Source: UBA6623 sp965238125
GTDB lineage: Bacteria > Acidobacteriota > Terriglobia > Bryobacterales > UBA6623
NCBI GenBank assembly: GCA_965238125.1
Contig: OZ250179.1
Location: 4,154,001 to 4,218,000, forward strand
DNA length: 64,000 bases
Reading direction: 5' to 3'
A model generated the notes under the pieces. The model was not told the origin of the DNA and did no database searches. It saw nothing but the letters and a program-made list of their open reading frames with translations. The position numbers and the translations under genes were made by a program. Shown piece by piece: positions 8,777-17,926 of the stretch; the first letter of the stretch is position 1; the number at the start of each line of letters is the position of its first letter.

Positions 8777-9766
8777 ATGAGACTCGCAACCAACTCCACC
8801 CTTGCCGCGAGACTTCGCGAAACCTCCGCCGGAGAGCCGATCGAGGAAGGTCTGCTCGCGGTTCTCGATCAGCTCGCGGTCGCCGGCAAGCGGATCTCGC
8901 GAGAAGTCGCGCGTGCCGCTCTTACCGGCGGCCTGGGAACCTCGGGGAATAAAAACCCCACCGGTGACTCACAAAAGAAACTCGACGTCGTCGCCGACGA
9001 GATCTGTTTCGACGCCCTGGCCGAAAGCGACTCGGTCGCCGCCATGGTCGGGGAAGAACGCGACGAACCGGCTTTGCTGCCGCATTCGGAAGAGAGTCCC
9101 TACGTCGTCTATATCGATCCGCTCGACGGCTCGACGAACACCGACATCAACGGTTCGCTGGGGACCATTTTCGGGATCTATCGACGTCGTGCTTCCGCAA
9201 GCGCCGGTAACGAATTCCTCCGGCGGGGCAGCGACCAAATCGCCGCCGGGTATATTCTCTATGGAACGAGCACGATGTTCGTCTACACGGCCGGTCGAGG
9301 CGTCGAGGGGTTCACGCTGGATCGTGATTCCGATGAATTCGTTTTGTCCCACCCCGATATCCGATGTCCTCGCCAAGGCAAGACCTACAGCGCCAATCTG
9401 TCGCGCTATTCGGAATGGGAGTTGGGAATCCGCCGCTTGAGCGACGCCCTCAACGCCGCCGACCCGACTCATCATCGATCCTACTCACTGCGCTATACCG
9501 GCGCTTTGGTGGCCGATTTCCACCGCTGCTTGCTGGAAGGCGGTTTCTACTTCTACCCCGCCGACCGAAGTTACCCGCGGGGCAAGCTACGGCTGCTCTA
9601 TGAGTGCGCTCCGCTGGCTTTCATCATCGAGCAAGCCGGCGGCGCTGCCTCGACCGGCAACGGCCGCGTGCTCGACATCGAAGCCTACTCGATCCACCAG
9701 CAGTCCCCGCTCGTCATCGGCAGCGCCGAAGACGTCGCCCGCTACGAAGAGCAAATCGACAAGTAG
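8777..9766 (+). CDS. fbp: Fructose-1,6-bisphosphatase, class I
   Basis: 329-residue class I FBPase. Metal- and substrate-binding segments are visible: GDSQKKLDVVADE, the acidic pair in GEERDEP, the signature DPLDGSTNTD, GTIFGIY, AGYILYG, and the C-terminal PRGKLRLLYE with the F6P-binding Tyr/Lys region. It hydrolyses fructose-1,6-bisphosphate to F6P and phosphate in gluconeogenesis and sugar-phosphate recycling. It starts 34 bp after tal-pgi on the same strand and is probably co-transcribed, which fits a shared F6P node. Confidence 0.95.
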   Translation: MRLATNSTLAARLRETSAGEPIEEGLLAVLDQLAVAGKRISREVARAALTGGLGTSGNKNPTGDSQKKLDVVADEICFDALAESDSVAAMVGEERDEPALLPHSEESPYVVYIDPLDGSTNTDINGSLGTIFGIYRRRASASAGNEFLRRGSDQIAAGYILYGTSTMFVYTAGRGVEGFTLDRDSDEFVLSHPDIRCPRQGKTYSANLSRYSEWELGIRRLSDALNAADPTHHRSYSLRYTGALVADFHRCLLEGGFYFYPADRSYPRGKLRLLYECAPLAFIIEQAGGAASTGNGRVLDIEAYSIHQQSPLVIGSAEDVARYEEQIDK

Positions 9767-9819
9767 ACCGCCGCACGCCCCCGCCGAGTCGGCCCTCTCC
9801 GCATCTGAGCCGGAATCGA

Positions 9820-10638
9820 CTAGAAGAACGGCGTGGCCATCATCGATTCGTAGGCTCGATAAAAAGAGTAGGCGACGACCAAAAGCGCCGTGGCGGCGGC
9901 CGTTCTCCATACCGACTCAACCGGATGCGCGTAGCGCGGCGTCCCGGCAAAATAGGCGATCACGAAGCCAACCGCCATGCCGCCTAGGTGCGCGGCGTTA
10001 TCGATGTGGAATCCCGGCATCAGTCCGATCAGGACGATGATCACCGCCCACCGAATGTAGAAAGAGCGATAGGAGCTGCCGCTTCGGTAGCCATGCGCAA
10101 TCATCGCGCCGATCAGCCCGCAAGCGGCGGCCGATGCGCCCACCGAAATGGAGTAAGGAGACCAGAACAGGCTTGCGACGAATCCGAAGAAACTCGAGAC
10201 GAAATAGATCACCAGAAAGCGGGAGGTGCCGAAGACCTCCTCGGCGTGACGGCCCAAATCAAACAGCACCCAGGAATTCATCAGGATGTGAAACACGCCG
10301 GCGTGCAGGAAACCGGCCGTAATGAGTCTCCACCACTCCCCGTGTGCAATGAAGAAGGCGTCCTTGGCGCCGAACAGCCGCAGGATGCGGCCGTCGATGC
10401 CCATCAGGAAACCGCCACCGCCTTCCGAGCCCTTCAGTGTCATCAGCATGGTGGCGATAAACAGCCCGGAATTTACCAGGAGAATCACCATCGTCGTGAA
10501 ATTTTCCTGGGGAATGAGCTTGCTGATCGGCCCCGGTTCCCGCCGCGGCTTGCCGAGCTCGATGCCGCAATACCCGCAGACGCCGAGCTTCGGGTCGAGC
10601 AAGGCCCTGCAATTGGGACACATTCTTACGTTCGCCAT
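9820..10638 (-). CDS. Rhomboid-family intramembrane serine protease with N-terminal zinc ribbon
   Basis: 272 residues. An N-terminal zinc ribbon (CPNC at 7-10, CGYC at 21-24) is followed by a six-helix rhomboid core. The dyad is visible: S169 in GASA and H217 in AAHLGG, with the oxyanion-hole Asn N121 in ILMNSW. The WR element (EWWRLITAGFLHAG) of loop 1 is present. It would cleave transmembrane segments of substrates inside the inner membrane. ATG at 10638 encodes the ribbon directly. It converges on fbp and is unlinked to it in function. Confidence 0.93.
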   Translation of the reverse strand: MANVRMCPNCRALLDPKLGVCGYCGIELGKPRREPGPISKLIPQENFTTMVILLVNSGLFIATMLMTLKGSEGGGGFLMGIDGRILRLFGAKDAFFIAHGEWWRLITAGFLHAGVFHILMNSWVLFDLGRHAEEVFGTSRFLVIYFVSSFFGFVASLFWSPYSISVGASAAACGLIGAMIAHGYRSGSSYRSFYIRWAVIIVLIGLMPGFHIDNAAHLGGMAVGFVIAYFAGTPRYAHPVESVWRTAAATALLVVAYSFYRAYESMMATPFF

Positions 10639-10758
10639 GGGTTGCGCCGAGTTCCTTCATCTTCCCGGCTCCGGGTCGGTCTTGGCAACTTGATTCGGCC
10701 GCTACACCGCGTCCGGCGCTGCTTCCATCTGCCGGCCGCCCTTTGGTGGCGGAAGAAG

Positions 10759-10986
10759 TCACTCGCTTCCATCCATCCGATCCAGCAATTCAGCGGAATC
10801 GCCAAGGTCGACTCCCGGCAATAGGCCCCTCCCGCCGAATGTCGTGAACCGGCGGCTCTTCTCGCTTCTTGCAAGCGATCGGCGCAGCGCATCTTCCACG
10901 AAGGCGCTCAAAGTAAGCCCGCTTTCCAAAGCTACTTGCCTTGCGTACCGCACCAGGGCGTCGTCCAACCGGAGGGTCGTCTTCAT
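10759..10986 (-). CDS. Ribbon-helix-helix protein, orphan VapB-like antitoxin
   Basis: 75 residues. The N-terminal strand MKTTLRLDD, the helix ALVRYARQVALESG and the turn-helix LSAFVEDALRRSLA form a canonical RHH DNA-binding fold like VapB-type antitoxins. The C-terminal tail (FGGRGLLPGVDLGDSAELLDRMD) looks like a toxin-neutralising peptide. No PIN-domain toxin follows: the next 120 bp before the rhomboid gene carry no coding signal. It may be an orphan antitoxin or one whose toxin was lost. It would act as a dimeric repressor of its own promoter. Confidence 0.75.
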   Translation of the reverse strand: MKTTLRLDDALVRYARQVALESGLTLSAFVEDALRRSLARSEKSRRFTTFGGRGLLPGVDLGDSAELLDRMDGSE

Positions 10987-11073
10987 ACAGGTAATCGTAT
11001 CCTAAGAATCCCAAATCCACCTAACTCATCGACCGACGGAACGATACCCGCCTAGACGTGCAACGACACCCGC

Positions 11074-11952
11074 TCAACCGCCACCCTCCACTCCATACGG
11101 CCGCTTCTCCCGCCGCCCCACCGCGGCCCTCAACCTCCCCACCCCGTCGATCCATGCTTCCACCCGGTCGCCCGGTTGAATCCGCGCTCCCTTCGGGCAC
11201 CCCGTCGACAGAATATCCCCCGGTTCAAACGTCATCACTTCGGTATGGAACGCTGCCAGCCGAAACGGCCGGTGACGCATATTCCTTGCGAAGTCGCGCG
11301 AAAAATCCACTCCGTTGTGGCGCGTCACGACTTCGAGAGCATCAACGTCTTCAATCTCGTCAATCGTCGTAACCACCGGGCCGAAACTGAAAAACGTGTC
11401 GAAGCTCTTCGAGCGCTGCAGATAGCGCGGGTTGCGCGCCAGCACGTCGAGCGCCGTCATGTCGAGCGTCGTCGTGTAGCCGAAAAGCACTTCCGGAACC
11501 GCCTCCAGAGGGACGTCGCGGCATCTCTTGCCGAAGACCAACCCCAGCTCACCCTCGGCGTCGACTTCTTGCGTCATCTCGACCGGCGGCAGCTCGATCG
11601 TCCCGCCCGGTTCAAACAGCGCCGAGGTCGGCTTCATGAAGCTTCCCGGCTCCTCGGGCTGCACCGCGTCGATGTCCTCGGCGTGCGAGCAGTAATTGAG
11701 TCCAATACACCAAATCTTTGGCGGATCGGGATAAGGCAACCGCAACCGAAACTCCGAGACCGGAAGCTCGGCCGACGCATCCCGCTCGCCGGCCCGCAAT
11801 TCCTCAAGGCAATCCGCCGCAATCAGTTGCCGTAGTTCCTCGGGAATCTTCGTCCCCGCGCGAGCATTGACCTCTTCGACGGGAAGAATCTTGTCTCCCG
11901 CGACAATGCCGGCCCGCGAGCGGCCCTCATGTTCAAAAGTGCAAAGTTTCAT
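11074..11952 (-). CDS. Fumarylacetoacetate hydrolase family protein
   Basis: 292 residues. A short N-terminal domain (residues 1-75) precedes the FAH catalytic fold, with IWCIGLNYCSHAED, the metal-ligand segment TQEVDAEGELGLVFGK (Glu and Asp ligands), GYTTTLDMTA, and the late FEPGDILSTGCPKG motif. The family includes fumarylpyruvate/acylpyruvate hydrolases, 2-oxo-hepta-diene-dioate isomerases and oxaloacetate decarboxylases, and the substrate cannot be set from sequence. The gene stands alone, divergent from a thioesterase, with a two-hairpin repeat between them. Confidence 0.88.
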   Translation of the reverse strand: MKLCTFEHEGRSRAGIVAGDKILPVEEVNARAGTKIPEELRQLIAADCLEELRAGERDASAELPVSEFRLRLPYPDPPKIWCIGLNYCSHAEDIDAVQPEEPGSFMKPTSALFEPGGTIELPPVEMTQEVDAEGELGLVFGKRCRDVPLEAVPEVLFGYTTTLDMTALDVLARNPRYLQRSKSFDTFFSFGPVVTTIDEIEDVDALEVVTRHNGVDFSRDFARNMRHRPFRLAAFHTEVMTFEPGDILSTGCPKGARIQPGDRVEAWIDGVGRLRAAVGRREKRPYGVEGGG

Positions 11953-12034
11953 GGCAAATACGAAGTCCCAATAATCTCGGCCTCAAACGCCCCAACGCCA
12001 ACCGGCTTCCATTCTAGGCGCGAGCCGCCCCCGA

Positions 12035-12084
12035 CGTGGCGCACGTATTCTTGCGTGCCGTGTCGGCATTCGTGCCGACATGTC
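12035..12084 (+). repeat. Dispersed two-hairpin (REP-like) repeat, copy B
   Basis: GTGGCGCACG lead, hairpin 1 with GCACG/CGTGC arms, then hairpin 2 GTCGGCA-TTCG-TGCCGAC. Relative to the copies at 756 and 24617 the second stem has C>G on one arm and G>C on the other, so pairing is kept. It lies between divergent genes. Confidence 0.75.
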
Positions 12085-12147
12085 TGGCACCAGTGCCGAT
12101 CTTTCGGAGCCCCGCGCGCCCCCCAACCTCGTCTATCATGGGCAATT

Positions 12148-12540
12148 ATGGTCAAACCCGGCATCACTCTCGAACAAAAGCGAACCGTCCTTCAGGAAGA
12201 CGCCATCACTTTCCTCGGCGTCGACGTCCAACCCTCGCTCGCCACCCCGGCCATGATCCGCTGGATGGAGTTCGCCGCCAGGGATGCCGTACTGCCTCAC
12301 CTTGACGAAGGGCATGACACCGTCGGTACGGTCGTACACGTTTCGCATCTCGCTCCGACGCCGCTGGGCGAAACCGTGACTTATCGAGCTACCGTCACTG
12401 CCGTCGACGACCGAAAACTAACGTTTACCGTGGAAGCCGAGGACTCCCGCCAAGTCGTCGGCAAAGGGACCCACGAGCGTTTCATCATTGACATCGAGCG
12501 CTTCGCCGACCGTCTCCGAAAACAGTTCGGCCAACGCTGA
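12148..12540 (+). CDS. Hot-dog thioesterase, FlK-like
   Basis: 130 residues with a single hot-dog fold. The segments ATPAMIRWMEFAA, DTVGTVVHVSHLAPTPLG and VGKGTHERFII match the fluoroacetyl-CoA thioesterase (FlK)-like family, including the Thr/Glu/His positions (T in LATPAM, E in WMEFA, H in SHLAPT). It would hydrolyse a short acyl-CoA; the substrate is unknown. ATG at 12148 begins the conserved domain; upstream in-frame sequence encodes only the two-hairpin repeat. Confidence 0.85.
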   Translation: MVKPGITLEQKRTVLQEDAITFLGVDVQPSLATPAMIRWMEFAARDAVLPHLDEGHDTVGTVVHVSHLAPTPLGETVTYRATVTAVDDRKLTFTVEAEDSRQVVGKGTHERFIIDIERFADRLRKQFGQR

Positions 12541-12739
12541 ATCGCGGGCCTTGCGGTAAGGGCCGATTGCACACGGTCTGGAAACCGAATGTCCGCCACG
12601 CTCGTCTTAGTGAATGCTTAACAGCGCAAGGCTGTCCGGAAAGTTCGCTCTGGGGCGAAACGGAAGAACATCCTTGCCATTCTCTATCTCCTCTGCTCGT
12701 CGAAGCCGGCCTCGATCACAACCCGGGGCCGGCTTTTTT
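12541..12739 (+). ncRNA. Possible structured small RNA ending in an intrinsic terminator
   Basis: The gap after the thioesterase has no coding frame but a series of short hairpins: CGGT-CTGGAA-ACCG (12574-12587), ACAGC-GCAAG-GCTGT (12621-12635) and TTCGC-N6-GCGAA (12644-12659), then the terminator. I do not recognise the family. It could instead be a 3' UTR of the thioesterase mRNA. I found no firm promoter. Confidence 0.35.
12704..12739 (+). terminator. Rho-independent terminator
   Basis: Perfect 8-bp stem AGCCGGCC (12704-12711) / GGCCGGCT (12727-12734), a 15-nt loop and a run of six T. It ends the transcript from the thioesterase or from the putative small RNA. Confidence 0.8.
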
Positions 12740-12850
12740 GACCCCGATCCGACACAGAGGTCTCACGGCCCCCCGGAACCATCGATTCCGGCTCTTGGTA
12801 GACTGGTCTTACTCAGGGTGTTCTCGCTTTTCTGAGTTATAGGTAAGTCG

Positions 12851-13867
12851 GTGGGTAGAGGTTTCCCGCACAGTTGGCTCGGACGAATAGCGGTCTGCGT
12901 GTCGGCCTGCGCGATGTTAGGCGCGCAGCAAGGCCGTTGGGAACAACTGATCGCCGACGGCCGTCAGGCGCTCGATGCGCGCGACTTCGAGACTGCTGAA
13001 GCACGCTTTGAAGCCGCGCTCGACCAGGCTGCCGGGTTCGCCGCCGCCGACCCCCGTAAAGCCCAATCGCTCGCCCACATGGCCCGCTTTCACCGTGCCC
13101 AGGGCGACTTTGCCAGGCCCGAAGAACTCTACCGCGAAGCCCTCGCCGCCGCCGAAATCGCCTTCGGCGCCAAAACGGCGGCCTGCGCCGCTTACAAGCA
13201 TGAATTGGCGGGCTACTATCACGCCAGACGCAAGTACGACTTGGCCGAAGGATATTACAAGGAAGCCTTCGCCCGCCGAGTTCGCGAGTTAGGCCGCGAG
13301 CACCTCGATGTCGCCCAAAGCATCAACGACCTCGGCGTGCTCTACGAAAACAAGGCTGTTTTTGCGAAAGCCCGCGTCTACTACGAACACGCCCTCGCCA
13401 TTCGCGAGAAACTACTGGGACCCGACCATCTTGAAACCGTCAGAACTGTCGAGCATTTTGCCCGCCTGTTGAACAAGACGCGCGAGGGCGCCAAAGCCCG
13501 CGAGCTGGCCGAGCGAGCCCAGGCCGTGCGCCAAAGACGCGTCGACAGTTACAACCGGGGCGCGGTCGAGCCGACCGAAATTTTCTCGCTCCGGGAAGTA
13601 CGCCGCGAGCCCCGTGTCGACGGCCGAGTCGAACCCGAATACACGGACGAGGCCCGCATTGCCCGCCATGAGGGGGCCGTGGTCTTGCAAGTCGCTATCG
13701 ACCGAGAAGGCCGAGCAAGCCGCTTCCGACTGCTGCGCAGCCTGGGCCTCGGCCTCGACGAAAAGGCCGTCGAGGCCGTCCGCCAATGGAAATTTAGGCC
13801 GGCGCGGAAGGACGGCAAGAGGGTTGCCGTCCTGGCTAACCTCGAAATTCTCTTCCGTTTGATGTAG
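12851..13867 (+). CDS. Exported TPR protein with C-terminal TonB domain
   Basis: 338 residues from a GTG start. A signal peptide or anchor is followed by AQQGRWEQL. Four to five tetratricopeptide repeats of the 42-residue type cover residues about 28-215 (for example LDVAQSINDLGVLYENKAVFAKARVYYEHALAIREKLLG region). The C-terminal 90 residues form a TonB domain (PEYTDEARIARHEGAVVLQV, then AVEAVRQWKFRPA). In this architecture the TonB-like domain usually acts as a periplasmic protein-interaction module rather than a classical energy transducer, since a proper anchor and Pro-rich spacer are lacking. The partner is unknown. Confidence 0.8.
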   Translation: MGRGFPHSWLGRIAVCVSACAMLGAQQGRWEQLIADGRQALDARDFETAEARFEAALDQAAGFAAADPRKAQSLAHMARFHRAQGDFARPEELYREALAAAEIAFGAKTAACAAYKHELAGYYHARRKYDLAEGYYKEAFARRVRELGREHLDVAQSINDLGVLYENKAVFAKARVYYEHALAIREKLLGPDHLETVRTVEHFARLLNKTREGAKARELAERAQAVRQRRVDSYNRGAVEPTEIFSLREVRREPRVDGRVEPEYTDEARIARHEGAVVLQVAIDREGRASRFRLLRSLGLGLDEKAVEAVRQWKFRPARKDGKRVAVLANLEILFRLM

Positions 13868-13977
13868 ACTCTCGGCTCAATATCCGCTCGACGCTCGTCC
13901 CCAACGCTGAGGTCCGCGCTAACAGACACGCGCACCGTACGGAATCGGCCCGCTTCGCTTAACCCGTGGGCCCACCT

Positions 13978-15656
13978 TTACGGCGCCTGGCACTTTCGCC
14001 TCTCCGGCTTCCCGTTGCTGCAGTTGTTCGAGCAACAGTCCGAATCTCGCACGCACGGATCCGGCACGGGCAGGCACAATGTTTTGCAGGACGAATCACC
14101 GCTGCAGTCCGGATCGTCGCAATCCGTCAACCCGTCGCAGTCTTCGTCGAACCCGCCGGTACAGGTCTTTTCCGGATCCTCGGTCGGCGTGCACGTGAAG
14201 TCCCCCTTACAACTCCTTTTGGCCCCGTTGCCCCGGCACTTGTTCGAGCAGCAGTTCAAATCATCTACACACGGGTCGCCCTGTTCGCCGAGGGTGCAGT
14301 TCTGCGCACAGGCCGGAGCCAAGTCGCAGTCGACTGTGTCGGCGCAGTCCGTAAAGCCGTCGCAGTCATTGTCGACTCCGTCATCACAGGAGGCTTCCGA
14401 CCCCGTTTGGCAAGCGCTGTCGGCGCAGTCAGCCGGGCCGTTACAGTCGTTATCAATACCGTCGTCGCAAGCAGTTTCAGCAGGCCCGCCCACGCAGTCG
14501 CTGTCGGCGCAATCCTTACTGCCGTCGCAATCGTTATCGATCCCGTCGTGACAGGCCGTCTCGACCACCCCCGCCGGAACGCAGGCACCGCATTCGGCCG
14601 GCACCGCGAAACCGTTTGTCGCGGAGCTGTTGGAACCGGTCGTCGACGCGTCGGAACCCAGCCCGCGGCGGGCGAAGGCATCCCAGAGCCGGCAAACATC
14701 CTCGCCGCCGTGGTTGTCGACGGCGGCCTGGATGATTCCGTCCCGTGCTTCAGGAAATGTCGGGCTGCACGCCGTGTTCTTCAACCCCTCGTTCACATAA
14801 AGCATCATGCGCTGGTTGCCGGAGTTACCCAATGCGTTGTAGAGATCCGCACTGAAACCATGGGCACTCACCAGCTCCCAATAACCTTCCCAAAGGATCG
14901 TCGCCCACACGAATCCGACGCCGTGAGGGGCGATGAGACCGCCGATGTCGTCGTACTGGTAGTTGTTGACCGACGTGTTCGTACTGTAGGGAGCCGGCCG
15001 TATCCCCGGGCCGTTCGCCGCCTGGCCGAACAAATACGTGCCCATGCCTCTCGCAAGCCCCGCCGTGTGGGTTGACTCGGCTGTGTACGCCAACCCCAGC
15101 CAATCACTCCACCCCTCGCCCGGCTGCTGTGCGTTCCCCAGGCAAGATACGTTGTTCGGCCCGCCTACCTGTCGATTCGAGATCCCGTGACCATATTCAT
15201 GCACGATCACAGCGTTGTCGAAGTCGCCGTCCCGCTCTGGGGTGGTGTTATTACACAAATACATCTGCATCCTGGGGATGGAGCCGTCGGGCGGCGTTAA
15301 AAAGTTCGCGTTGCAATTACCGGCATAATCCTGGGACTCGGCGTGGACATGATCGTTATCCGCTCCGCCATTGCCATAATAGTTGTAGGTCTGAAAGTTT
15401 CCGGCCGGCTCGTCGAATCCGTAATGGTACTGAATGTCGTGGATGATGTTGTTCCAATAGAACAAGTTCGTCGACGCGGCGTTGGTATAGGTGTCGGGCT
15501 CCTGGCTCAAATTGACCGCAAAATCACATGACAATGAAACTTCGTACTCGGTGTTGACGAAGGTGGAGAAATTCAGGTGATGATACGCGTTGACATTGTT
15601 GCCGTCAAGAATGGTGTATTCCGCGCCCTCCACTCCATCGTCGTCATGCCATCCAA
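13978..15656 (-). pseudogene. M36 (fungalysin-type) metallopeptidase, C-terminal half, separated by insertion
   Basis: The frame begins abruptly at the insertion border with GWHDDDGVEGAEYTI, the conserved start of the M36 catalytic domain. The zinc site is VIVHEYGHGISNR (HEYGH), with the third ligand Glu in GEGWSDWLG. After the peptidase domain come four or more Asp/Cys-rich repeats (DGIDNDCDG type, as in calcium-binding surface proteins) and a Cys-rich tail. The N-terminal half, ending SPFG, lies at 20457-21398 on the same strand. Removing 15657-20456 plus one TCCAA copy restores an 871-codon gene in frame. A GTG at 15633 could start translation but would yield a protein without its propeptide. 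Confidence 0.9.
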
Positions 15657-15676
15657 CGCGAATCCGTCAGATGCTC

Positions 15677-16868
15677 GATCGACGAGCATCTCAGCGACTC
15701 GCGACAAGGCTTGAACAAGAAGTTCCCGCTGGCCGATCTGCTGCGGCAGTCGGTCTACAGCCGACTCGCTGGCTACGAGGACCTCAATGACGCCGTTCGA
15801 GTATCCGCCGATCCGACCTTTCGCTTGATCGGCTCGAAGAGGAACTGGGATCGCGGAGCAGCCTTGACCTCGACGCTGCATGGCTTCGAGACGGAGATGC
15901 TGGCGAGCGAAGAGAACTTGCTGGGGCTGATGGCAGTGAACCGGGAGCTGGTCGCGCAAGCCGAAGCTCCCGACGGTTCAGACCGCGTGGTGCTCGACAT
16001 GGACTCCACGGAGAGCCCCGTCCACGGCCAACAGGAAGGCAGTGCCTACAACGGCCATTTTGAGTCCCTCTGCTATCACCCGCTGTTGCTGTTCAACCAG
16101 CACGGCGACTGCCTAGGCGCGAAGCTGCGTCCCGGCAACGTGCACAGCGCCGAGGACTGGGACGAGCTGCTACTGCCGGAGATCGAACGACAACAGGCGG
16201 AGGGCAAACAGGTGACGTTCCGCGCCGACGCCGCCTTCGCCAAGCCCGAGATCTACGAGGCGATGGAGGAGCGCGGCGTGGACTACGTGATTCGCATCCC
16301 GGCGAACAAGAGCCTGGAGCTGGAGATCGAGGACATCCTGTTTCGGCCACCGGGCAGGCCGAACGCCAAGCCCCTAGTGCGCTACAAGAGTTTTCGCTAT
16401 CAGGCCGAGAGCTGGTCGAAGGCAAGGCGAGTTGTCGCCAAGGTCGAGCATCACCAGGGCGAACTATTCCCGCGCGTCGGATTTGTCGTGACGAGCATGA
16501 GCTTGCCGAGCCGCTCGGTCGTGCGGTTCTACAACAAGCGCGGCACGGCGGAGCAGTGGATCAAAGAAGGCAAACAGGCCACGCACTGGACCCGCTTGTC
16601 GTGTCACCGCTTCCGAGCCAACGAGGTACGGCTGCAACTCAGCGTGCCGGCCTACAACCTGGGCAACCTGTGGCGGCGGCTAGGGCTGCCGCAGCGAATC
16701 AAAAGCTGGTCGCTAACGAGTTTGCAACACAGGTTGATGAAGACCGGCGGTCGGCTGGTCAAGCATGCTCGCTACTACTGGTTGCTGCTGGCGGAGGGGC
16801 ATCTGAACCGGCGGCTGTTCGGTGACATGCTGCATAGGATCTGGGCGCTGCCTGTGCCGGGTGGGTAG
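15677..16868 (+). pseudogene. IS1380-family transposase, N-terminally truncated (copy 1)
   Basis: About 395 codons of the 443-codon transposase. The DDE residues remain (D in LDMDSTES, D in FRADAAF, E in TAEQWIKEGK), but the N-terminal segment is missing and the only nearby starts are TTG codons. Sequence is almost identical to copies 3 and 6, including the SVPAYN variant shared with copy 6. Probably inactive by itself. Confidence 0.88.
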
Positions 16869-17095
16869 CGTTGCCCGGGCGAGGATCAACAGTTTTTGGC
16901 TCCAAAAAGGTTTCGCAGGGAGCAGTGTCGGCCGGAGCGCCGTTCAGTCCGCTCAATCAACGTCTGTGAGCGGACGGACGAGCCCTGGCGCCTACCGGCG
17001 GAGGTGATGTGCAGGGTTCAGCGCGAAAAGACGTGGTATTCGGCGCAGCGGGGGTGTATCCTGTGACCGTGCCAGGGCCAAAATGGAAATCCTGG
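15677..17095 (+). mobile_element. IS1380-family copy 1 (type A), left end deleted
   Basis: Type A sequence from the codons for IDEHLSDS of the transposase to the intact right end CCTGG at 17095. The left inverted repeat, promoter and first ~45 codons are gone. At its left it is joined head-to-head to 21 bp of a reverse-oriented type B copy (15657-15677), making a hairpin with 8-bp arms (GATGCTCG/CGAGCATC). Confidence 0.9.
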
Positions 17096-17179
17096 TTGAG
17101 TGCTTTCAAGCCCGCATAAATAAAGGCGTCCGAGTCCACCCGATGGTTAGCAGAACCGAAACTAAAGTGGAAATCCGGG
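17096..17179 (-). mobile_element. Solo left end of a type B IS1380 element
   Basis: 84 bp identical to the transposase-upstream end of copy 2 (20373-20456), ending in the inverted repeat CCCGGATTT (reverse strand). It abuts the right end of copy 1 at TTGAG, suggesting copy 1 inserted into a type B element whose body was later lost. Confidence 0.85.
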
Positions 17180-17289
17180 TTAACAGCCATCTTCTCCAGA
17201 GCTTCGTAGACCGTCACCTCAGGGGTGATAGAGTGAACCTCCGATCCCTTCCGCTTGAGGATGAGCTCGACTCGGTCGACAAGTTTCAC
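17180..17289 (-). pseudogene. CBS-domain protein, N-terminal fragment cut by IS end
   Basis: 36 codons from ATG at 17289. They include KLVDRVELILKRKG, SITPEVTVYEALEKM, the typical opening of a CBS domain (strand, then helix). The frame enters the IS end at 17179 and continues as IS-derived residues. The rest of the gene is not in the window. It belongs to the passenger segment of the composite insertion, downstream of another CBS gene on the same strand. Confidence 0.65.
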
Positions 17290-17389
17290 CGTTAAGCCCT
17301 CCGGATGAGCCTAGGTCTCCACCACACCAGAGGCCAGTGCATTGAACACAATCTCACTCCATCGAGTGACGCCAACGCGCGACGTCACG

Positions 17390-17926
17390 CTATCCTCCCA
17401 CTGGCATGCAGTCGGGCGGGTGGCATTCGCTGTGGGGCGGCAAGTTGATCACCTCATGTGGAAAGAAGGACGCCAGGTGCCCAATCACGTCCCGAAGACG
17501 CAAAAGCCCCACAGGTGCTCGGACACTGTCTACGAGCGGAACATGGCGATAGCCGGCTTGGACCATGCAGTTCAGCGCGAGAGCGATGGAGTCGTTTGGG
17601 CTGAGGCACTCCGGATTGGGCGTCATCGCATCCTTGACCAGCCGATCGAGGTCCTTGCCGTGATAGACGCGCTTCATCAGGGCATCGCGCCCGGAGAAGA
17701 TGCCGACAACCTTGCCGTGCTCGACCACGAGCACCGCGCCCGCACCGGTTTGGATCATCTCGTCGAGGACGTCGCCTACCGGAGTGTCAGGCCTCACGAT
17801 CGGCGCTGGCATTAAGTAGTTCAGCGCATGGATCGGGCGAAGCAGCGTCTCGTTGTCGAGCTGCCTCCTCGGAGGCCCCAAGGCTTCTTCATACATGTCC
17901 AGGTCTTCTTCGTAGCCTTCACACAT
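17390..17926 (-). CDS. CBS-domain pair protein
   Basis: 178 residues from ATG at 17926, preceded by TAGGAAG. The N-terminal motif GYEEDLDMYEEALG...RQLDNETLL is followed by two CBS motifs: TPVGDVLDEMIQTGAGAVLV with GIFSGRDALMK, and SPNDSIALALNCMVQAGYRHVPLVD with GLLRLRDVIGHL. CBS pairs bind adenine nucleotides and usually regulate an attached or partner protein; here there is no fused enzyme. The final His/Cys-containing tail (HSECHPPDC) could bind metal. A truncated paralogue with the same N-terminal motif lies upstream, and base composition is more AT-rich than the host genes, which fits acquired passenger DNA. Confidence 0.8.
   Translation of the reverse strand: MCEGYEEDLDMYEEALGPPRRQLDNETLLRPIHALNYLMPAPIVRPDTPVGDVLDEMIQTGAGAVLVVEHGKVVGIFSGRDALMKRVYHGKDLDRLVKDAMTPNPECLSPNDSIALALNCMVQAGYRHVPLVDSVRAPVGLLRLRDVIGHLASFFPHEVINLPPHSECHPPDCMPVGG

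Noticed and set aside
12560..12660. tRNA-Ser-like stretch (CTGGAAA in a hairpin)
   Set aside because: No 7-bp acceptor stem, no T-loop GTTCRANNC, and the stem lengths do not fit a cloverleaf.
13966..15075. 369-codon plus-strand frame opposite the M36 C-terminal half
   Set aside because: Low-complexity Val/Ala/Arg sequence produced by reading the Asp/Cys repeats backwards; the minus strand carries HEYGH and other M36 motifs.
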